Assembly (NCBI GenBank): GCA_031376285.1
Contig: JANMDN010000053.1
Coordinates: forward strand, 1 to 40,011
Direction: 5' to 3'
DNA: 40,011 nt
From: JANMDN01 sp031376285
Lineage (GTDB): Bacteria; Actinomycetota; Thermoleophilia; Miltoncostaeales; Miltoncostaeaceae
The translations under genes and the position numbers were made by a program. Below the pieces are notes generated by a model. The model saw only the letters and a list, made by a program, of their open reading frames with translations, did no database searches and had not been told where the DNA came from. How positions within the stretch are numbered: the stretch's first letter is position 1; each line of letters opens with the position of its first letter. Positions 18,084-26,420 of this stretch are shown here, piece by piece.

Positions 18084-20057
18084 TCAGCGCAGGATCTTGA
18101 TCTTGATCGTGAGGCGGCGATTCGGCGCAATCGTCGCAGGTGGGCGCGGCGCGATCGTCACGATGTACGTGCCGGCGGGAAGGCGTTTGCCCCGCACTTT
18201 GCCCTGGAAGCGAACCTGGTTGGCGCCCTTCTTGACCTTGACGGCAAACGTGGCGAGAACGCGCTTTGACTTGCCGTTGCGCACGACGATGTTCAGGCGC
18301 GTCGCGACGCTCGAGCGAAAGAGCAGGAACGTACCGGCCTTCGTGTTCTTGCAGGTGACGCGCTTGCTCTTGGTCCGCACGCAAGTCGCCCGGCTGCGCG
18401 TGTGGAAGATCGGCGGTTTCGCGCGGAAGGAGGTGATCTGGACGAGCCGATTCGTTTGGTTCGGGGTCAGGTCACCGGTGACCTGCAGCTGCCGTTGTGC
18501 CCCGATCGGGTTGCCCGCGCTGTCGGACTGGCTCACCGAAACGGTGAAGTTCCCGATGTTCTGGTAAACGTGGCTCACCGCGTAGCCGGTCGCGGTGCTG
18601 CCGTCCCCGAACGTCCACACCGGATCTGACGGCAGCGAGTACGGCCCGGGAGCCGTCTGCACGGAGAAGGTCACCGGCGTCTTGACCTTCGCAACGGCGG
18701 GAATCGAGAGCGACAACAGGGTCGGGCCGACATTGGAGCGGACACTGACTTGGGCGATCAGGTTCGTGCCATCGCTTCGTGACCACACTGCCGCGGCCGT
18801 TCCGTTGGCGGCGATCGCAACCCGTGGCTCGGTTCCGCTTCGCCCTGGGGCGGACAGGTCTCGGAGTTCCTGCCAGAGCCCGCCGGTCGGTCGGGTGGCC
18901 GCCTGGATGATGTCGTTCGAGCCGTCGAAGCGCATCCACACCGCCACCGCGTTTCCAGCGGGGTCGACGGCCACGTCGGGAAGATCAGCATCCCGGCCCG
19001 CCTCGGAGAGGTTCTGAACCGGCCCCCAGGGACCGCTGGCAGGGCGAGTCGACGACTGGATAATCGTGTTGAGCCCGTCATCACGACTCCACACAACCGT
19101 GACGGCGCCAGTCGCGTCGATCGCGGGACGGGGCGAGTCCGCGTCTCGTCCCGTTTGAGAGATCGTGTCGGGTGCCGCCTGCCACGCGCCGGAAAGGCCC
19201 TTGCGGTACGACGCCTGGATGACTGAGCTCGTGCCGTCGGAGCGCCGCCAAGTCACGACGGCGTCGCCGTTTGGCGAGAGTGCCACCCACGGGCGCCAGG
19301 CATCCTGGCCACTTTGGGAAAGCGTCGTCGGAGAAGACCAGCCGCTACCGATGGGCCGCGAGGACACCTGGACGACGAAGTTCGAACCGTCGTTGCGACG
19401 CCAGCTCGCCGCGGCGTTGCCCGCCGTGTCCACCGCGACGTGCGGGTAGAACGCGTCGCCACCAACCTCGGCTGACAGCGTCGTCGGGGTCTCCCAGCCT
19501 CCACCCGATGGACGACGCGAGGATTGGATAACCCAGGGGCCGCTCGCGCTCACCAAGCGTCGCCATACCGCGATGGCGGTTCCACCGGAGTCCATGGCGA
19601 CATCCGGTTCGTAGGCGTTCTCACCCGTTTGCGAGATCGCCTGAACGGGGCCCCATGTGCCCTGGCTCGATCGGGTCGCCCCCTCGATGATGTAGTTGTT
19701 GCCGTCGAAGCGCCGCCAAATCACGGTTGCGCCACCACTCCCGTCGACCGCAAGGGCGGGGAGCGAAATCGTCGAGTCGGTCGCAGAGATATTGCGCGGG
19801 GCGGTCCACCCACCGGTCGCGGCCGACCGGAACGCGGTCTGAATCGTGACGTTGTCGACCTCGACGTGGCGCCACACCGCGGTGACGTTGCCGGCGCTGT
19901 CGACCGCCGACTTGACCTTGTCGGCGTTCGCCCCGACGGTGGAGAGATCGGAGGCAGGAAGCCAATCGCGGGCAAAGGCAGGAGCCGTGGTCGCCAGGCC
20001 CACAACCAATGCGGACAGCGCGAGGAGCCAGGTGGGGCAGCGGAGTCCGACCTTCAT
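18084..20057 (-). CDS. Secreted repeat protein with a PKD domain
   Basis: A 657-residue protein with an N-terminal signal peptide (TWLLALSALVVGLATTAPAFA, cleavage likely after AFA). About nine repeats of some 50 residues follow (to about 430), each carrying a motif such as VTVVWSRDDG or VAVWMRFDGSN, then an Ile-Gln-Ser/Ala-type strand, a Pro-Gly turn and a W. This layout suggests a beta-propeller-like fold. A PKD domain follows (WTFGDGSTATGYAVSHVYQ), then a C-terminal beta domain ending LPAGTYIVTIAPRPP, a tail seen in many secreted proteins of this group. I chose the ATG at 20057 because it has an AGGAG site and starts the signal peptide. It is likely cell-surface or extracellular; the ligand is unknown. 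Confidence 0.88.
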   Translation of the reverse strand: MKVGLRCPTWLLALSALVVGLATTAPAFARDWLPASDLSTVGANADKVKSAVDSAGNVTAVWRHVEVDNVTIQTAFRSAATGGWTAPRNISATDSTISLPALAVDGSGGATVIWRRFDGNNYIIEGATRSSQGTWGPVQAISQTGENAYEPDVAMDSGGTAIAVWRRLVSASGPWVIQSSRRPSGGGWETPTTLSAEVGGDAFYPHVAVDTAGNAAASWRRNDGSNFVVQVSSRPIGSGWSSPTTLSQSGQDAWRPWVALSPNGDAVVTWRRSDGTSSVIQASYRKGLSGAWQAAPDTISQTGRDADSPRPAIDATGAVTVVWSRDDGLNTIIQSSTRPASGPWGPVQNLSEAGRDADLPDVAVDPAGNAVAVWMRFDGSNDIIQAATRPTGGLWQELRDLSAPGRSGTEPRVAIAANGTAAAVWSRSDGTNLIAQVSVRSNVGPTLLSLSIPAVAKVKTPVTFSVQTAPGPYSLPSDPVWTFGDGSTATGYAVSHVYQNIGNFTVSVSQSDSAGNPIGAQRQLQVTGDLTPNQTNRLVQITSFRAKPPIFHTRSRATCVRTKSKRVTCKNTKAGTFLLFRSSVATRLNIVVRNGKSKRVLATFAVKVKKGANQVRFQGKVRGKRLPAGTYIVTIAPRPPATIAPNRRLTIKIKILR

Positions 20058-20214
20058 ACTCCTCTTATCTTCGCTGGTTCCGCGGACGTCGGCAATGCCG
20101 AATGCGCAGATTTCCTCCCGCATCATGGATGAATTACCCGGGGGACCATTGCGAGTTGCTGCATCCTTGGCGTTTTGGTAGTGGTTGGCGCGCGTCCAGC
20201 GCTTCATAAGACAG

Positions 20215-20304
20215 CGGAGAGAGAGGGATTTGAACCCTCGAGGCAGGGGATACCCACCTACGCGCTTTCCAGGCGCGCTCCTTCGGCCGCTCGGACACCT
20301 CTCC
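20215..20304 (-). tRNA. tRNA-Ser (anticodon GGA)
   Basis: A class II tRNA of 90 nt with a long variable arm. Acceptor GGAGAGG pairs with TCTCTCC, the anticodon loop is CTGGAAA, and the T-arm is GAGGGTTCAAATCCCTC. It reads UCC/UCU. Confidence 0.95.
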
Positions 20305-20380
20305 AGGGCCCGGATGGTACCAGCAGGACCCGTCAGAGCACGGTCTGGTTACAGCCTCGTGATACGATCGCCCACCGCTT

Positions 20381-20470
20381 GGAGAGGTGGCAGAGCGGTT
20401 GAATGCGGCGGTCTCGAAAACCGTTACTGGGGATTTACCTCAGTCGGGGGTTCGAATCCCCCCCTCTCCG
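20381..20470 (+). tRNA. tRNA-Ser (anticodon CGA)
   Basis: A class II tRNA of 90 nt with a long variable arm, acceptor GGAGAGG, anticodon loop CTCGAAA and T-loop GGTTCGAATCC. It reads UCG. It lies 76 bp from the GGA gene on the opposite strand. Confidence 0.96.
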
Positions 20471-20501
20471 TCTTCGCGCGCAATCGCTCCCCCGCTTGAG
20501 G

Positions 20502-20546
20502 TTGACAGTTACGGTAACTGTCGTGTTACCGTAACCCAGCGGTAAC
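20502..20546 (+). promoter_or_regulatory. Promoter with palindromic operators of the ArsR-type operon
   Basis: TTGACA (20502-20507) followed by inverted repeats built on GTTACGGTAAC/GTTACCGTAAC: ACAGTTACGGTAACTGT, then GTGTTACCGTAACC and a further half GGTAACGGC. The -10 is probably GTTACC near 20525. The gene begins at 20593. The overlap of -35/-10 with the repeats suggests autoregulation by the ArsR protein it precedes. Confidence 0.6.
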
Positions 20547-20592
20547 GGCGAGTATGTCCCGAGGCACAGCCTCGTGACGGGAGCGACGGATC

Positions 20593-20919
20593 ATGCGTGA
20601 CGCGTCAGCGGCCAGGGCACTTGAGGTGATCGGGGACTCTCAGCGGCGAGCGATCCTTGAGATCCTGGCGGAGGGTCCGTGCGCCGTTCGCGCCATCGCT
20701 GATCGCCTTCCGATCAGCAGGCCCGCGGTGTCCCGCCATCTCCGTCTCCTCAAGGAAGCCAGCCTCGTGAGCGACGAGGCCGTCGGATCGCAGCGCGTGT
20801 ACCGACTCCGACAAGACGGCATCGAGGCGATCCGCTCGTACTTCGAGACACTTTGGAGCGAAGCCGCTGCCCGGTACCGATTGGTTGCTGAAAACCGCGG
20901 AACTGGCTCCTGCGAGTGA
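20593..20919 (+). CDS. ArsR/SmtB-type winged-helix regulator
   Basis: A 108-residue DNA-binding protein with winged-helix core: LEVIGDSQRRAILEILAE, then AIADRLPISRPAVSRHLRLL (recognition helix) and the wing SQRVYRLRQDGIEAI. There is no clear Cys/His metal-binding set, so it is probably not a metal sensor. The gene runs into the SRPBCC protein with a 4-bp overlap (GTGA), a common pairing of small regulators with AHSA1-like proteins. Palindromic TTACGGTAA elements sit in its promoter and could be its own operator. Confidence 0.85.
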   Translation: MRDASAARALEVIGDSQRRAILEILAEGPCAVRAIADRLPISRPAVSRHLRLLKEASLVSDEAVGSQRVYRLRQDGIEAIRSYFETLWSEAAARYRLVAENRGTGSCE

Positions 20920-21809
20920 CCGAGGCCGCCTCTCCCATACCTCCCCTCGTCGTCGAATTCGATGTTCAGTCCACGCCCCCCGTCGCGTTCGCCACCTGGG
21001 TTGACCAAGCGGCGCTCTGGTGGCCTCGCGGCCATACCATCGGCGGACACCCATCAGCGATCGTCTTTGAGCCTCAGCGTGGAGGGCGGATATTCGAACG
21101 CGGCCGCGACGGCGTGGAGCACAGGTGGGGCGAGGTGCTCGAATGGGAGCCACCGGTCCGGCTCCGCTTCCTCTGGCATCTGTTCTTTCCGGCCTCAGAA
21201 GCAACGGAGGTGGAGGTCACCTTCTCAGCCACCGACGACGGCACGCGCGTCCGCCTCGTCCAGACCGGTTGGGAGGCCCTCGGGCAGGACGGGCCGGCAC
21301 GTCGCGAGAAAACAATCGACGGCTGGTCTTCAGTGACTGCGGCGTTCCGCGCCGCCGTCGCAACCGACAACACCGCAGGAGGAACCATGACGACGGACCC
21401 GATCAGCGGCGGCGCTGGCACGCCGGAGAATCCTTGGCGGCTGAAGACTCCGCCGCAGAGCTCCGAGTACACGATGCACCTCGACACGCGCGACGGCGCC
21501 GAGGTGATCGTCTGCACCGTCGGCAAGACCGTGCTCCTTTACAGCGCGCGCTGCCTCGACGACCTGCACGCCATGCTCAAGGCCCACGGCGACTGGATGG
21601 AGCTCGGATCGGCCGACGAGCAGAAGCCCGCGAAGGACAGCACCGTCGAAGCGTGGGGTCGCTCCCCCGACAACCCGATCGGCGGTTGGTACGGACTCAA
21701 GAAGGGTCTGCGAGGACGTTTCGGGATGTACGTGCCGCCGCTGATGGAGCACCTCGGCCGGGCCGAAGTGGAGCACAACCCGCGCGGGAACCGGATGCGG
21801 GCGATCTGA
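20916..21809 (+). CDS. SRPBCC (AHSA1-like) domain fused to a DUF6855-like domain
   Basis: A 297-residue protein. Residues 1-150 are an SRPBCC/START-like fold of the AHSA1 type (VVEFDVQSTPPVAFATW, GEVLEWEPPVRLRFLWH, TRVRLVQTGWEALGQ). Residues 158-297 form a second domain beginning MTTDPISGGAGTPENPWRL and ending around HLGRAEVEHNPRGNRMRAI, which resembles DUF6855, a family usually found as a stand-alone protein. It starts with GTG overlapping the ArsR stop. A strong internal ribosome binding site (AGGAGGA) stands 4 bp before the ATG at 21387, in frame, so the second half could also be made separately as a 140-residue protein. The function of the DUF domain is unknown. Confidence in the fusion depends on there being no sequencing error. 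Confidence 0.82.
   Translation: MTEAASPIPPLVVEFDVQSTPPVAFATWVDQAALWWPRGHTIGGHPSAIVFEPQRGGRIFERGRDGVEHRWGEVLEWEPPVRLRFLWHLFFPASEATEVEVTFSATDDGTRVRLVQTGWEALGQDGPARREKTIDGWSSVTAAFRAAVATDNTAGGTMTTDPISGGAGTPENPWRLKTPPQSSEYTMHLDTRDGAEVIVCTVGKTVLLYSARCLDDLHAMLKAHGDWMELGSADEQKPAKDSTVEAWGRSPDNPIGGWYGLKKGLRGRFGMYVPPLMEHLGRAEVEHNPRGNRMRAI
21377..21389 (+). promoter_or_regulatory. Internal Shine-Dalgarno and start for the DUF domain
   Basis: AGGAGGA followed by ACC and ATG at 21387, in frame with the fused gene. No stop separates the two halves. It may drive separate translation of the second domain or be a relic of a former two-gene layout. Confidence 0.55.
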
Positions 21810-21830
21810 GCTGAGCGACGCCTCGCGGGT

Positions 21831-21916
21831 GGTGTCAGGCACCATGCTCACCGCAACACGCACACGCGCCGAACGGTTGGTGCCAGACACCCGCCGACGA
21901 GGTGCCTGACACAAAT
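21831..21916. repeat. REPIN-like intergenic palindromic element, copy B
   Basis: Opens with GGTGTCAGGCACC, contains TTGGTGCCAGACACCCG, and closes with GGTGCCTGACACAAAT. Its reverse complement begins GTGTCAGGCACCT, followed shortly by CGGCGGGTGTCTGG, nearly the same as copy A at 13827. It lies between the fused gene and the phosphoribosyltransferase. Confidence 0.6.
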
Positions 21917-21928
21917 CGCCCGAGGTGA

Positions 21929-22429
21929 CTACGCGTCGAGGATCAAGCGCCCGTCTTTGGACGCCGTGACCGGCGGCTGGGTCGACCAGGGGAACTCAAT
22001 CCACTTGTCGGTCTCGCGCCAGACATAGTCGCAGTCGATCGCCGATGTCGGCTTTTGGTAGAGCACGGCCGAGCGGACCGAGCCGACCTTGCCGTGGCAG
22101 AAGTCGCGAACCAGCTCGAGGGTCGCTCCGGTGTCGGCAACGTCGTCGGCGATCAGGATGTTGGACGCCCCGAGGTCGACCAGCTCAAGCGACGGGGGGA
22201 GAATCACCGGAAGATCCAGGCGCTCGCCGACCCCGGTGTAGTACTCGACGTTCATCACGTAGAGGTTCTTCACGGAGAGTGCGTAGGCCAGGGAACCAGC
22301 GAGGAAGAGCCCTCCGCGGGCGATCGCGAGGATGATGTCGGGCTGATACCCGTCGTCGGCGACGGTTTGGGCGAGCTCGCGGCCCGCGACCCCGAAGCGT
22401 TCCCAGGTCAGTATCTCTCGCTCGGCCAC
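21929..22429 (-). CDS. Purine-type phosphoribosyltransferase (Gpt/Xpt-like)
   Basis: A 166-residue phosphoribosyltransferase of the type that salvages purine bases or acts in regulation. It has the PRPP motif ILIADDVADTGATL at residues 91-104, and the N-terminal VAEREILTWERFGVAGRELAQ matches this family. The GTG at 22429 is preceded by GGGGGAG and gives a normal length. An open frame continues further upstream but would overlap tadA. The base specificity (guanine, xanthine or hypoxanthine) cannot be told by eye. It lies 47 bp downstream of tadA on the same strand. Confidence 0.85.
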   Translation of the reverse strand: MAEREILTWERFGVAGRELAQTVADDGYQPDIILAIARGGLFLAGSLAYALSVKNLYVMNVEYYTGVGERLDLPVILPPSLELVDLGASNILIADDVADTGATLELVRDFCHGKVGSVRSAVLYQKPTSAIDCDYVWRETDKWIEFPWSTQPPVTASKDGRLILDA

Positions 22430-22476
22430 GCCGCTCCCCCCAGAGTCAAATGCTCCCCAGACGCTATCCCACTTGT

Positions 22477-22929
22477 TCAGCGCCGGTCGTCGAAAAATGC
22501 TCGAAGAAGCGCGGCGGACTCGGCGGCGAGTACGCCGGTTGTCAGCTCGACCCGCCCCGGGAGGCGGGGATGGTTCAGGACGTCGATGAGCGTCCCGGCC
22601 GCCCCGAGTTTCTGGTCGGGCGCCCCGTAGACCACCCGTCCGACCCGAGCCTGCGAGATCGCCCCCGCACACATCGGGCAGGGCTCGAGGGTGACGTAGA
22701 GCACCGACCCCGTCAGGCGCCAGCCGCCAAGCCGGAGCGCCGCGGCGCGAAGCGCCAGGATCTCGGCGTGTGCCGTTGGGTCGGGACGGAGCTCACACTC
22801 GTTCGAGCCCGCCGCGATGACCTCGCCCTCATGGACGATGACACAGCCGATCGGGACCTCGCCGCGCTCGCCGGCCTGCTGAGCCTCGCGCAGCGCCAGT
22901 CGCATGAAGTACTCGTCACGAGGAAACAC
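22477..22929 (-). CDS. tadA: tRNA adenosine(34) deaminase TadA
   Basis: A 150-residue zinc enzyme that converts the wobble adenosine of tRNA-Arg(ACG) to inosine. The active site is complete: HAE (His54, Glu56) and PCPMC with Cys84 and Cys87. The substrate tRNA-Arg(ACG) is encoded at 27813. I chose the GTG at 22929 (FPRDEYFMRLALREA) to match the family N-terminus; the frame also has a GTG at 22968, which would add 13 residues. It is divergent from livH. Confidence 0.93.
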   Translation of the reverse strand: MFPRDEYFMRLALREAQQAGERGEVPIGCVIVHEGEVIAAGSNECELRPDPTAHAEILALRAAALRLGGWRLTGSVLYVTLEPCPMCAGAISQARVGRVVYGAPDQKLGAAGTLIDVLNHPRLPGRVELTTGVLAAESAALLRAFFDDRR

Positions 22930-23035
22930 ACCCGAGCGGATGGCAACCCCCCTCTCGACAGCGTCCACCGGGCCAATTCAGACCGTAGCAGTAGCCGCTC
23001 GGAGTAGGGTCTCGCGGACACCGGCGGCGGGACAG

Positions 23036-23914
23036 ATGCACGAGTTTCTCCAAACCACGATCAACGGGCTCTCGGTCGGATCGATCTACGCGCTCGCGGC
23101 GATCGGCCTCACCCTCGTCTACGGCATCCTCCGCCTCGTCAACTTCGCCCACGGCGACTACATGACCCTCGGTGCGTACGTGGCGTTCGCCATCAACGTG
23201 AGCGCTGGCGCGCCGCTGTGGCTCGCGATCGTGGGCGCGCTCGTTGCGGTGGCCCTGTTCAGCTTGGCGATGGAGTGGGTCGTGTGGAAGCCGATGCGCG
23301 CGCGCGGCGCGGAGATGCTGCAGCTCCTGCTTCTGTCGCTCGGCCTGTCGTTTGTGATGCGCTACCTCATCCAGTTCCAATGGGGCGGGGGCGAACGCAA
23401 GCTCGCAGTCGACGACACGCAGGCGTGGCATCCGTTCGACCTCTCGATCAGCCGTATCCAGGTGATCGTGATCGCCTCGGCAGCGGTCCTCCTGACGCTC
23501 GTCGCGGTGCTCCTCAAACGGACGCTCCTCGGCGCGCAGCTCCGGGCGATGTCCGACAACTTCGACCTCACCGAGGTCTCCGGCGCGAACACGAGTCGGC
23601 TGCTCTCGATCACCTGGATCGTCTCCGGGGCGCTGACCGGCCTCGGCGGCGTCTTCCTCGGCCTCTACACGCTTGTTCGGCCCGACATCGGCTTCATCAC
23701 CCTGCTCTCGGTATTTGCGGCGGTGATCCTCGGAGGGATCGGGAATGCCTACGGGGCGCTCCTCGGTGGGCTTCTGCTCGGCTGCATCCAGGAGTGGTCC
23801 ACGATCGGTGGTCACATCCCGGCGACCTACAAGGAGGCGGTCGGATTCGTGGTCCTCATCCTCGTGCTCCTCATCCGGCCCCAGGGCATCCTCGGACAAC
23901 AGCGCGCCCTATGA
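23036..23914 (+). CDS. livH: Branched-chain amino acid ABC permease LivH
   Basis: A 292-residue inner-membrane permease, one half of the channel for leucine, isoleucine and valine (or similar amino acids or amides). It opens MHEFLQTTINGLSVGSIYAL and has NFAHGDYMTLGAYV, the family pattern, then about eight membrane helices and the LivH-type loop ILGGIGNAYGALLGG. I chose the ATG at 23036, preceded by GGCGGGACAG. It overlaps livM by 4 bp (ATGA). Confidence 0.94.
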   Translation: MHEFLQTTINGLSVGSIYALAAIGLTLVYGILRLVNFAHGDYMTLGAYVAFAINVSAGAPLWLAIVGALVAVALFSLAMEWVVWKPMRARGAEMLQLLLLSLGLSFVMRYLIQFQWGGGERKLAVDDTQAWHPFDLSISRIQVIVIASAAVLLTLVAVLLKRTLLGAQLRAMSDNFDLTEVSGANTSRLLSITWIVSGALTGLGGVFLGLYTLVRPDIGFITLLSVFAAVILGGIGNAYGALLGGLLLGCIQEWSTIGGHIPATYKEAVGFVVLILVLLIRPQGILGQQRAL

Positions 23915-24873
23915 CCGAGCTCCTCTCCTTCGGCTTCTGGGCGTTCGTGCTGACGATCGCTGGCATCAACGCGATCTTCGTCTTCGGCCTCCAGATCCAG
24001 GCCGGCACGACGGGCCTGCTGAACTTCGGCCATGTCTGCTTCATGGCAGCCGGCGCCTACACCATGGGCCTCATTCTGGTCCACGGCGGAGCGCTGTGGC
24101 TTGCGATTCCCGCGGCACTCCTTGCCGGTGCGCTCCTGGGTCTCATCCTCGGCATCCCGACGCTGCGTCTCCGCGCCGACTACTTCGCGATCACCACGAT
24201 CGCCGCGGGCGAGATCTTACGAATCGTCATCCAGAATAATCCCGGCGCCGATCCGGAGAACCCAGATAGCGGCACGGGTGGCACCGAGGGTCTTCGCGCG
24301 GCAAGCGGCCCGTGGAAGCAGTTCAACCGGGACGTGCTGTCCTGGTTCGACTCGCATGGGTTGACCCTCGACCGGCGGGTGCCGCTGCTGGTTCTCGTGT
24401 GGCTTGTCGCGGCGGCGGTCGGCTTCTTCCTCTGGTACCTCAGCCGCTCACCGTGGGGACGCACCCTTAAGGCCGTCCGCGAGAACGAAGATGCCGCGTC
24501 CGCACTCGGCAAGAACGTGTTCTCGCTGAAGCTCCAGGCCTTGGCCCTCGGAGCCGCGGTGGCCGCCCTTGCCGGGGTGATGTTCACCTTCCAGTCGACG
24601 ACCCTCTACCCGGACGACTTCCTCCCGATCGTCACCTTCGTCGGGTTCGCCATCCTGATCCTCGGTGGGGTCGGGAGCTACGCGGGGGTCGTCGCGGGAA
24701 CGCTCGTGATCAGCTTCATCCAGTCGGTCACCCGGTTTGTCGACTTCCCGATCGACGCCGACAAGGCCGCCTCACTTCGCTGGGTCATCATCGGACTGAT
24801 CATCATGGGGATCATGGCCTTCCGACCGCAGGGGATCCTCGGCAAGAAATCGGAGTTGCACCTCGATGTCTGA
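23911..24873 (+). CDS. livM: Branched-chain amino acid ABC permease LivM
   Basis: A 320-residue second permease of the Liv system, with about nine membrane helices. It has LLNFGHVCFMAAGAYTMG, GIPTLRLRADYFAITTIAAG and the coupling segment SPWGRTLKAVRENEDAA, then ILGGVGSYAGVVAG near the end. It overlaps livH by 4 bp and livG by 8 bp, so the four genes are translationally coupled. Confidence 0.94.
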   Translation: MTELLSFGFWAFVLTIAGINAIFVFGLQIQAGTTGLLNFGHVCFMAAGAYTMGLILVHGGALWLAIPAALLAGALLGLILGIPTLRLRADYFAITTIAAGEILRIVIQNNPGADPENPDSGTGGTEGLRAASGPWKQFNRDVLSWFDSHGLTLDRRVPLLVLVWLVAAAVGFFLWYLSRSPWGRTLKAVRENEDAASALGKNVFSLKLQALALGAAVAALAGVMFTFQSTTLYPDDFLPIVTFVGFAILILGGVGSYAGVVAGTLVISFIQSVTRFVDFPIDADKAASLRWVIIGLIIMGIMAFRPQGILGKKSELHLDV

Positions 24874-25651
24874 GTCGATTCTGACCCTCGAAGGCGTCAG
24901 CCGACGCTTTGGCGGGCTCAAGGCCGTCGATGGGGCGACGCTCTCCGTGCGTATCGGGTCGGTGACCGCGCTCATCGGGCCGAACGGCGCCGGCAAGACG
25001 ACGCTCTTCAACATCGTCAGCGGTTTCATCAAGCCCGACGCTGGGAGCATCACCTTCGACGGCCGTCAGGTCGCGGGCTGGGCGCCCCATCGGGTCGAGC
25101 ACTTGGGCCTCGTGCGCACGTTTCAGATCGCCCGGGCGTTCGGAAAGCTGAAAGTCCTCGACAACGTCATGCTCGGCGCGACGCGCCACCCCGGGGAACG
25201 CCTCGCCTCGGCGGTGTTCACGCCGTGGGTCGGTGCCCGGCACGAGCGCCGCGTCCGTGCCGACGCCCTCGCGCTTCTCGAACGTGTCGGCCTCGCCAAC
25301 CAGGCAAACGACTACGCGGCGACCCTCTCGGGTGGCCAGAAGAAGCTCCTCGAGCTGGCCCGGGCGCTCATGACGAAGCCGAAGATGGTGCTCCTCGACG
25401 AGCCGATGGCCGGGGTGAACCCCACGCTCGGTCGGCGCCTGCTGACCGACCTCGAGGACCTTCGCCGCGAGCATGGACTGACGATCCTCTTCGTCGAGCA
25501 CGACATGGACGTCGTGATGGGTGTCTCCGACGAGGTCATCGTCATGTCCCAAGGCGGGGTGATCATCCAGGGTACGCCCGAGGCGGTTCGCGCCGATCAG
25601 CGGGTCGTCGACGCCTACCTCGGGACCGACGACGAGGAGTACGCCGCATGA
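24866..25651 (+). CDS. livG: Branched-chain amino acid ABC ATPase LivG
   Basis: A 261-residue ATPase with Walker A GPNGAGKTT, the LivG-type loop VRTFQIARAFGKLKVLDNVM, signature LSGGQKKLLELARA, Walker B VLLDEPMAGVNP and H-loop FVEHDMDVV. It powers the LivH-LivM channel. It overlaps livM by 8 bp and livF by 4 bp. Confidence 0.95.
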   Translation: MSESILTLEGVSRRFGGLKAVDGATLSVRIGSVTALIGPNGAGKTTLFNIVSGFIKPDAGSITFDGRQVAGWAPHRVEHLGLVRTFQIARAFGKLKVLDNVMLGATRHPGERLASAVFTPWVGARHERRVRADALALLERVGLANQANDYAATLSGGQKKLLELARALMTKPKMVLLDEPMAGVNPTLGRRLLTDLEDLRREHGLTILFVEHDMDVVMGVSDEVIVMSQGGVIIQGTPEAVRADQRVVDAYLGTDDEEYAA

Positions 25652-26382
25652 GCGCCTCGGAGGCGGTGCTCTCGACCGAGGGGCTCGTCGCGGGCTACAC
25701 GGCTGAGGTCAACATCCTCCGGGGCTGCTCGATCGCGGTCAAACCGAACGAGCTGGTGGTCGTGATCGGGCCAAACGGCGCCGGCAAGTCGACCCTCATG
25801 AAGGCCATCTTCGGCATTAGCTGCAAGGTCCATGAGGGGACGGTCTTTCTGAAGGGTGAGCCGATCACCGGGAAGGCCCCGCACGAGATCACCGGTCGCG
25901 GGATGAGCTACGTGCCGCAGGTCTCAAACGTCTTCACGACGCTGACCGTTGAGGAGAACCTCGCGATCGGCGGGGTGCTTCGACCCAAGGAGATTCGCGC
26001 CCGCGCGCAAGAGATGTACGCCATGTTCCCGCGCCTTGATGAGCGTAAGCGCCAGCGCGCGGGGACCATGTCGGGCGGCGAGCGGCAGATGCTCGCCATG
26101 GCGCGGGCCCTCATGCCCCGCCCCGACGTGCTGCTCCTCGACGAGCCCTCAGCGGGCCTCGCGCCGCAGGTCGTTGGCGACGTCTTTCGAACGATCAAGG
26201 AGATCAACGCAAGCGGCGTCTCGGTGCTGATGATCGAGCAGAACGCCCGTCGCGCGCTCGCCATCGCCGACCGTGGCTACGTGCTCGAAAGCGGTCAGGA
26301 CCGCCTCACCGGAACAGGCCTGGAACTCCTGAACGACCCGCAGGTCGCCGAGCTCTACCTCGGAGGTGCCAGCTCTGGGTGA
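25648..26382 (+). CDS. livF: Branched-chain amino acid ABC ATPase LivF
   Basis: A 244-residue second ATPase of the system, with Walker A GPNGAGKST, signature MSGGERQMLAMARAL, Walker B LLLDEPSAGLAP and H-loop IEQNARRALAIADRG. I chose the ATG at 25648, which overlaps livG by 4 bp and begins MSASEAVLSTEGL. It ends in the stem of a terminator-like hairpin, and livK lies beyond it in the opposite direction. Confidence 0.95.
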   Translation: MSASEAVLSTEGLVAGYTAEVNILRGCSIAVKPNELVVVIGPNGAGKSTLMKAIFGISCKVHEGTVFLKGEPITGKAPHEITGRGMSYVPQVSNVFTTLTVEENLAIGGVLRPKEIRARAQEMYAMFPRLDERKRQRAGTMSGGERQMLAMARALMPRPDVLLLDEPSAGLAPQVVGDVFRTIKEINASGVSVLMIEQNARRALAIADRGYVLESGQDRLTGTGLELLNDPQVAELYLGGASSG

Positions 26383-26403
26383 GGCGCGGACGCGCCCCAC
26401 CCA
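26376..26403. terminator. Hairpin between convergent livF and livK
   Basis: TGGGTGAGGCGC, loop GGAC, then GCGCCCCACCCA: an 11-12 bp stem with one A-C mismatch. It overlaps the livF stop codon and lies 17 bp beyond the livK stop. There is no T-run on either side, so termination rests on the stem alone. Confidence 0.45.
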
Positions 26404-26420
26404 GTGCGAGCCCTTTCGAA

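Noticed and set aside
23218..23910. N-terminal extension of livM into livH
   Set aside because: The extension has no family match and overlaps livH; the ATG at 23911 starts the conserved N-terminus.
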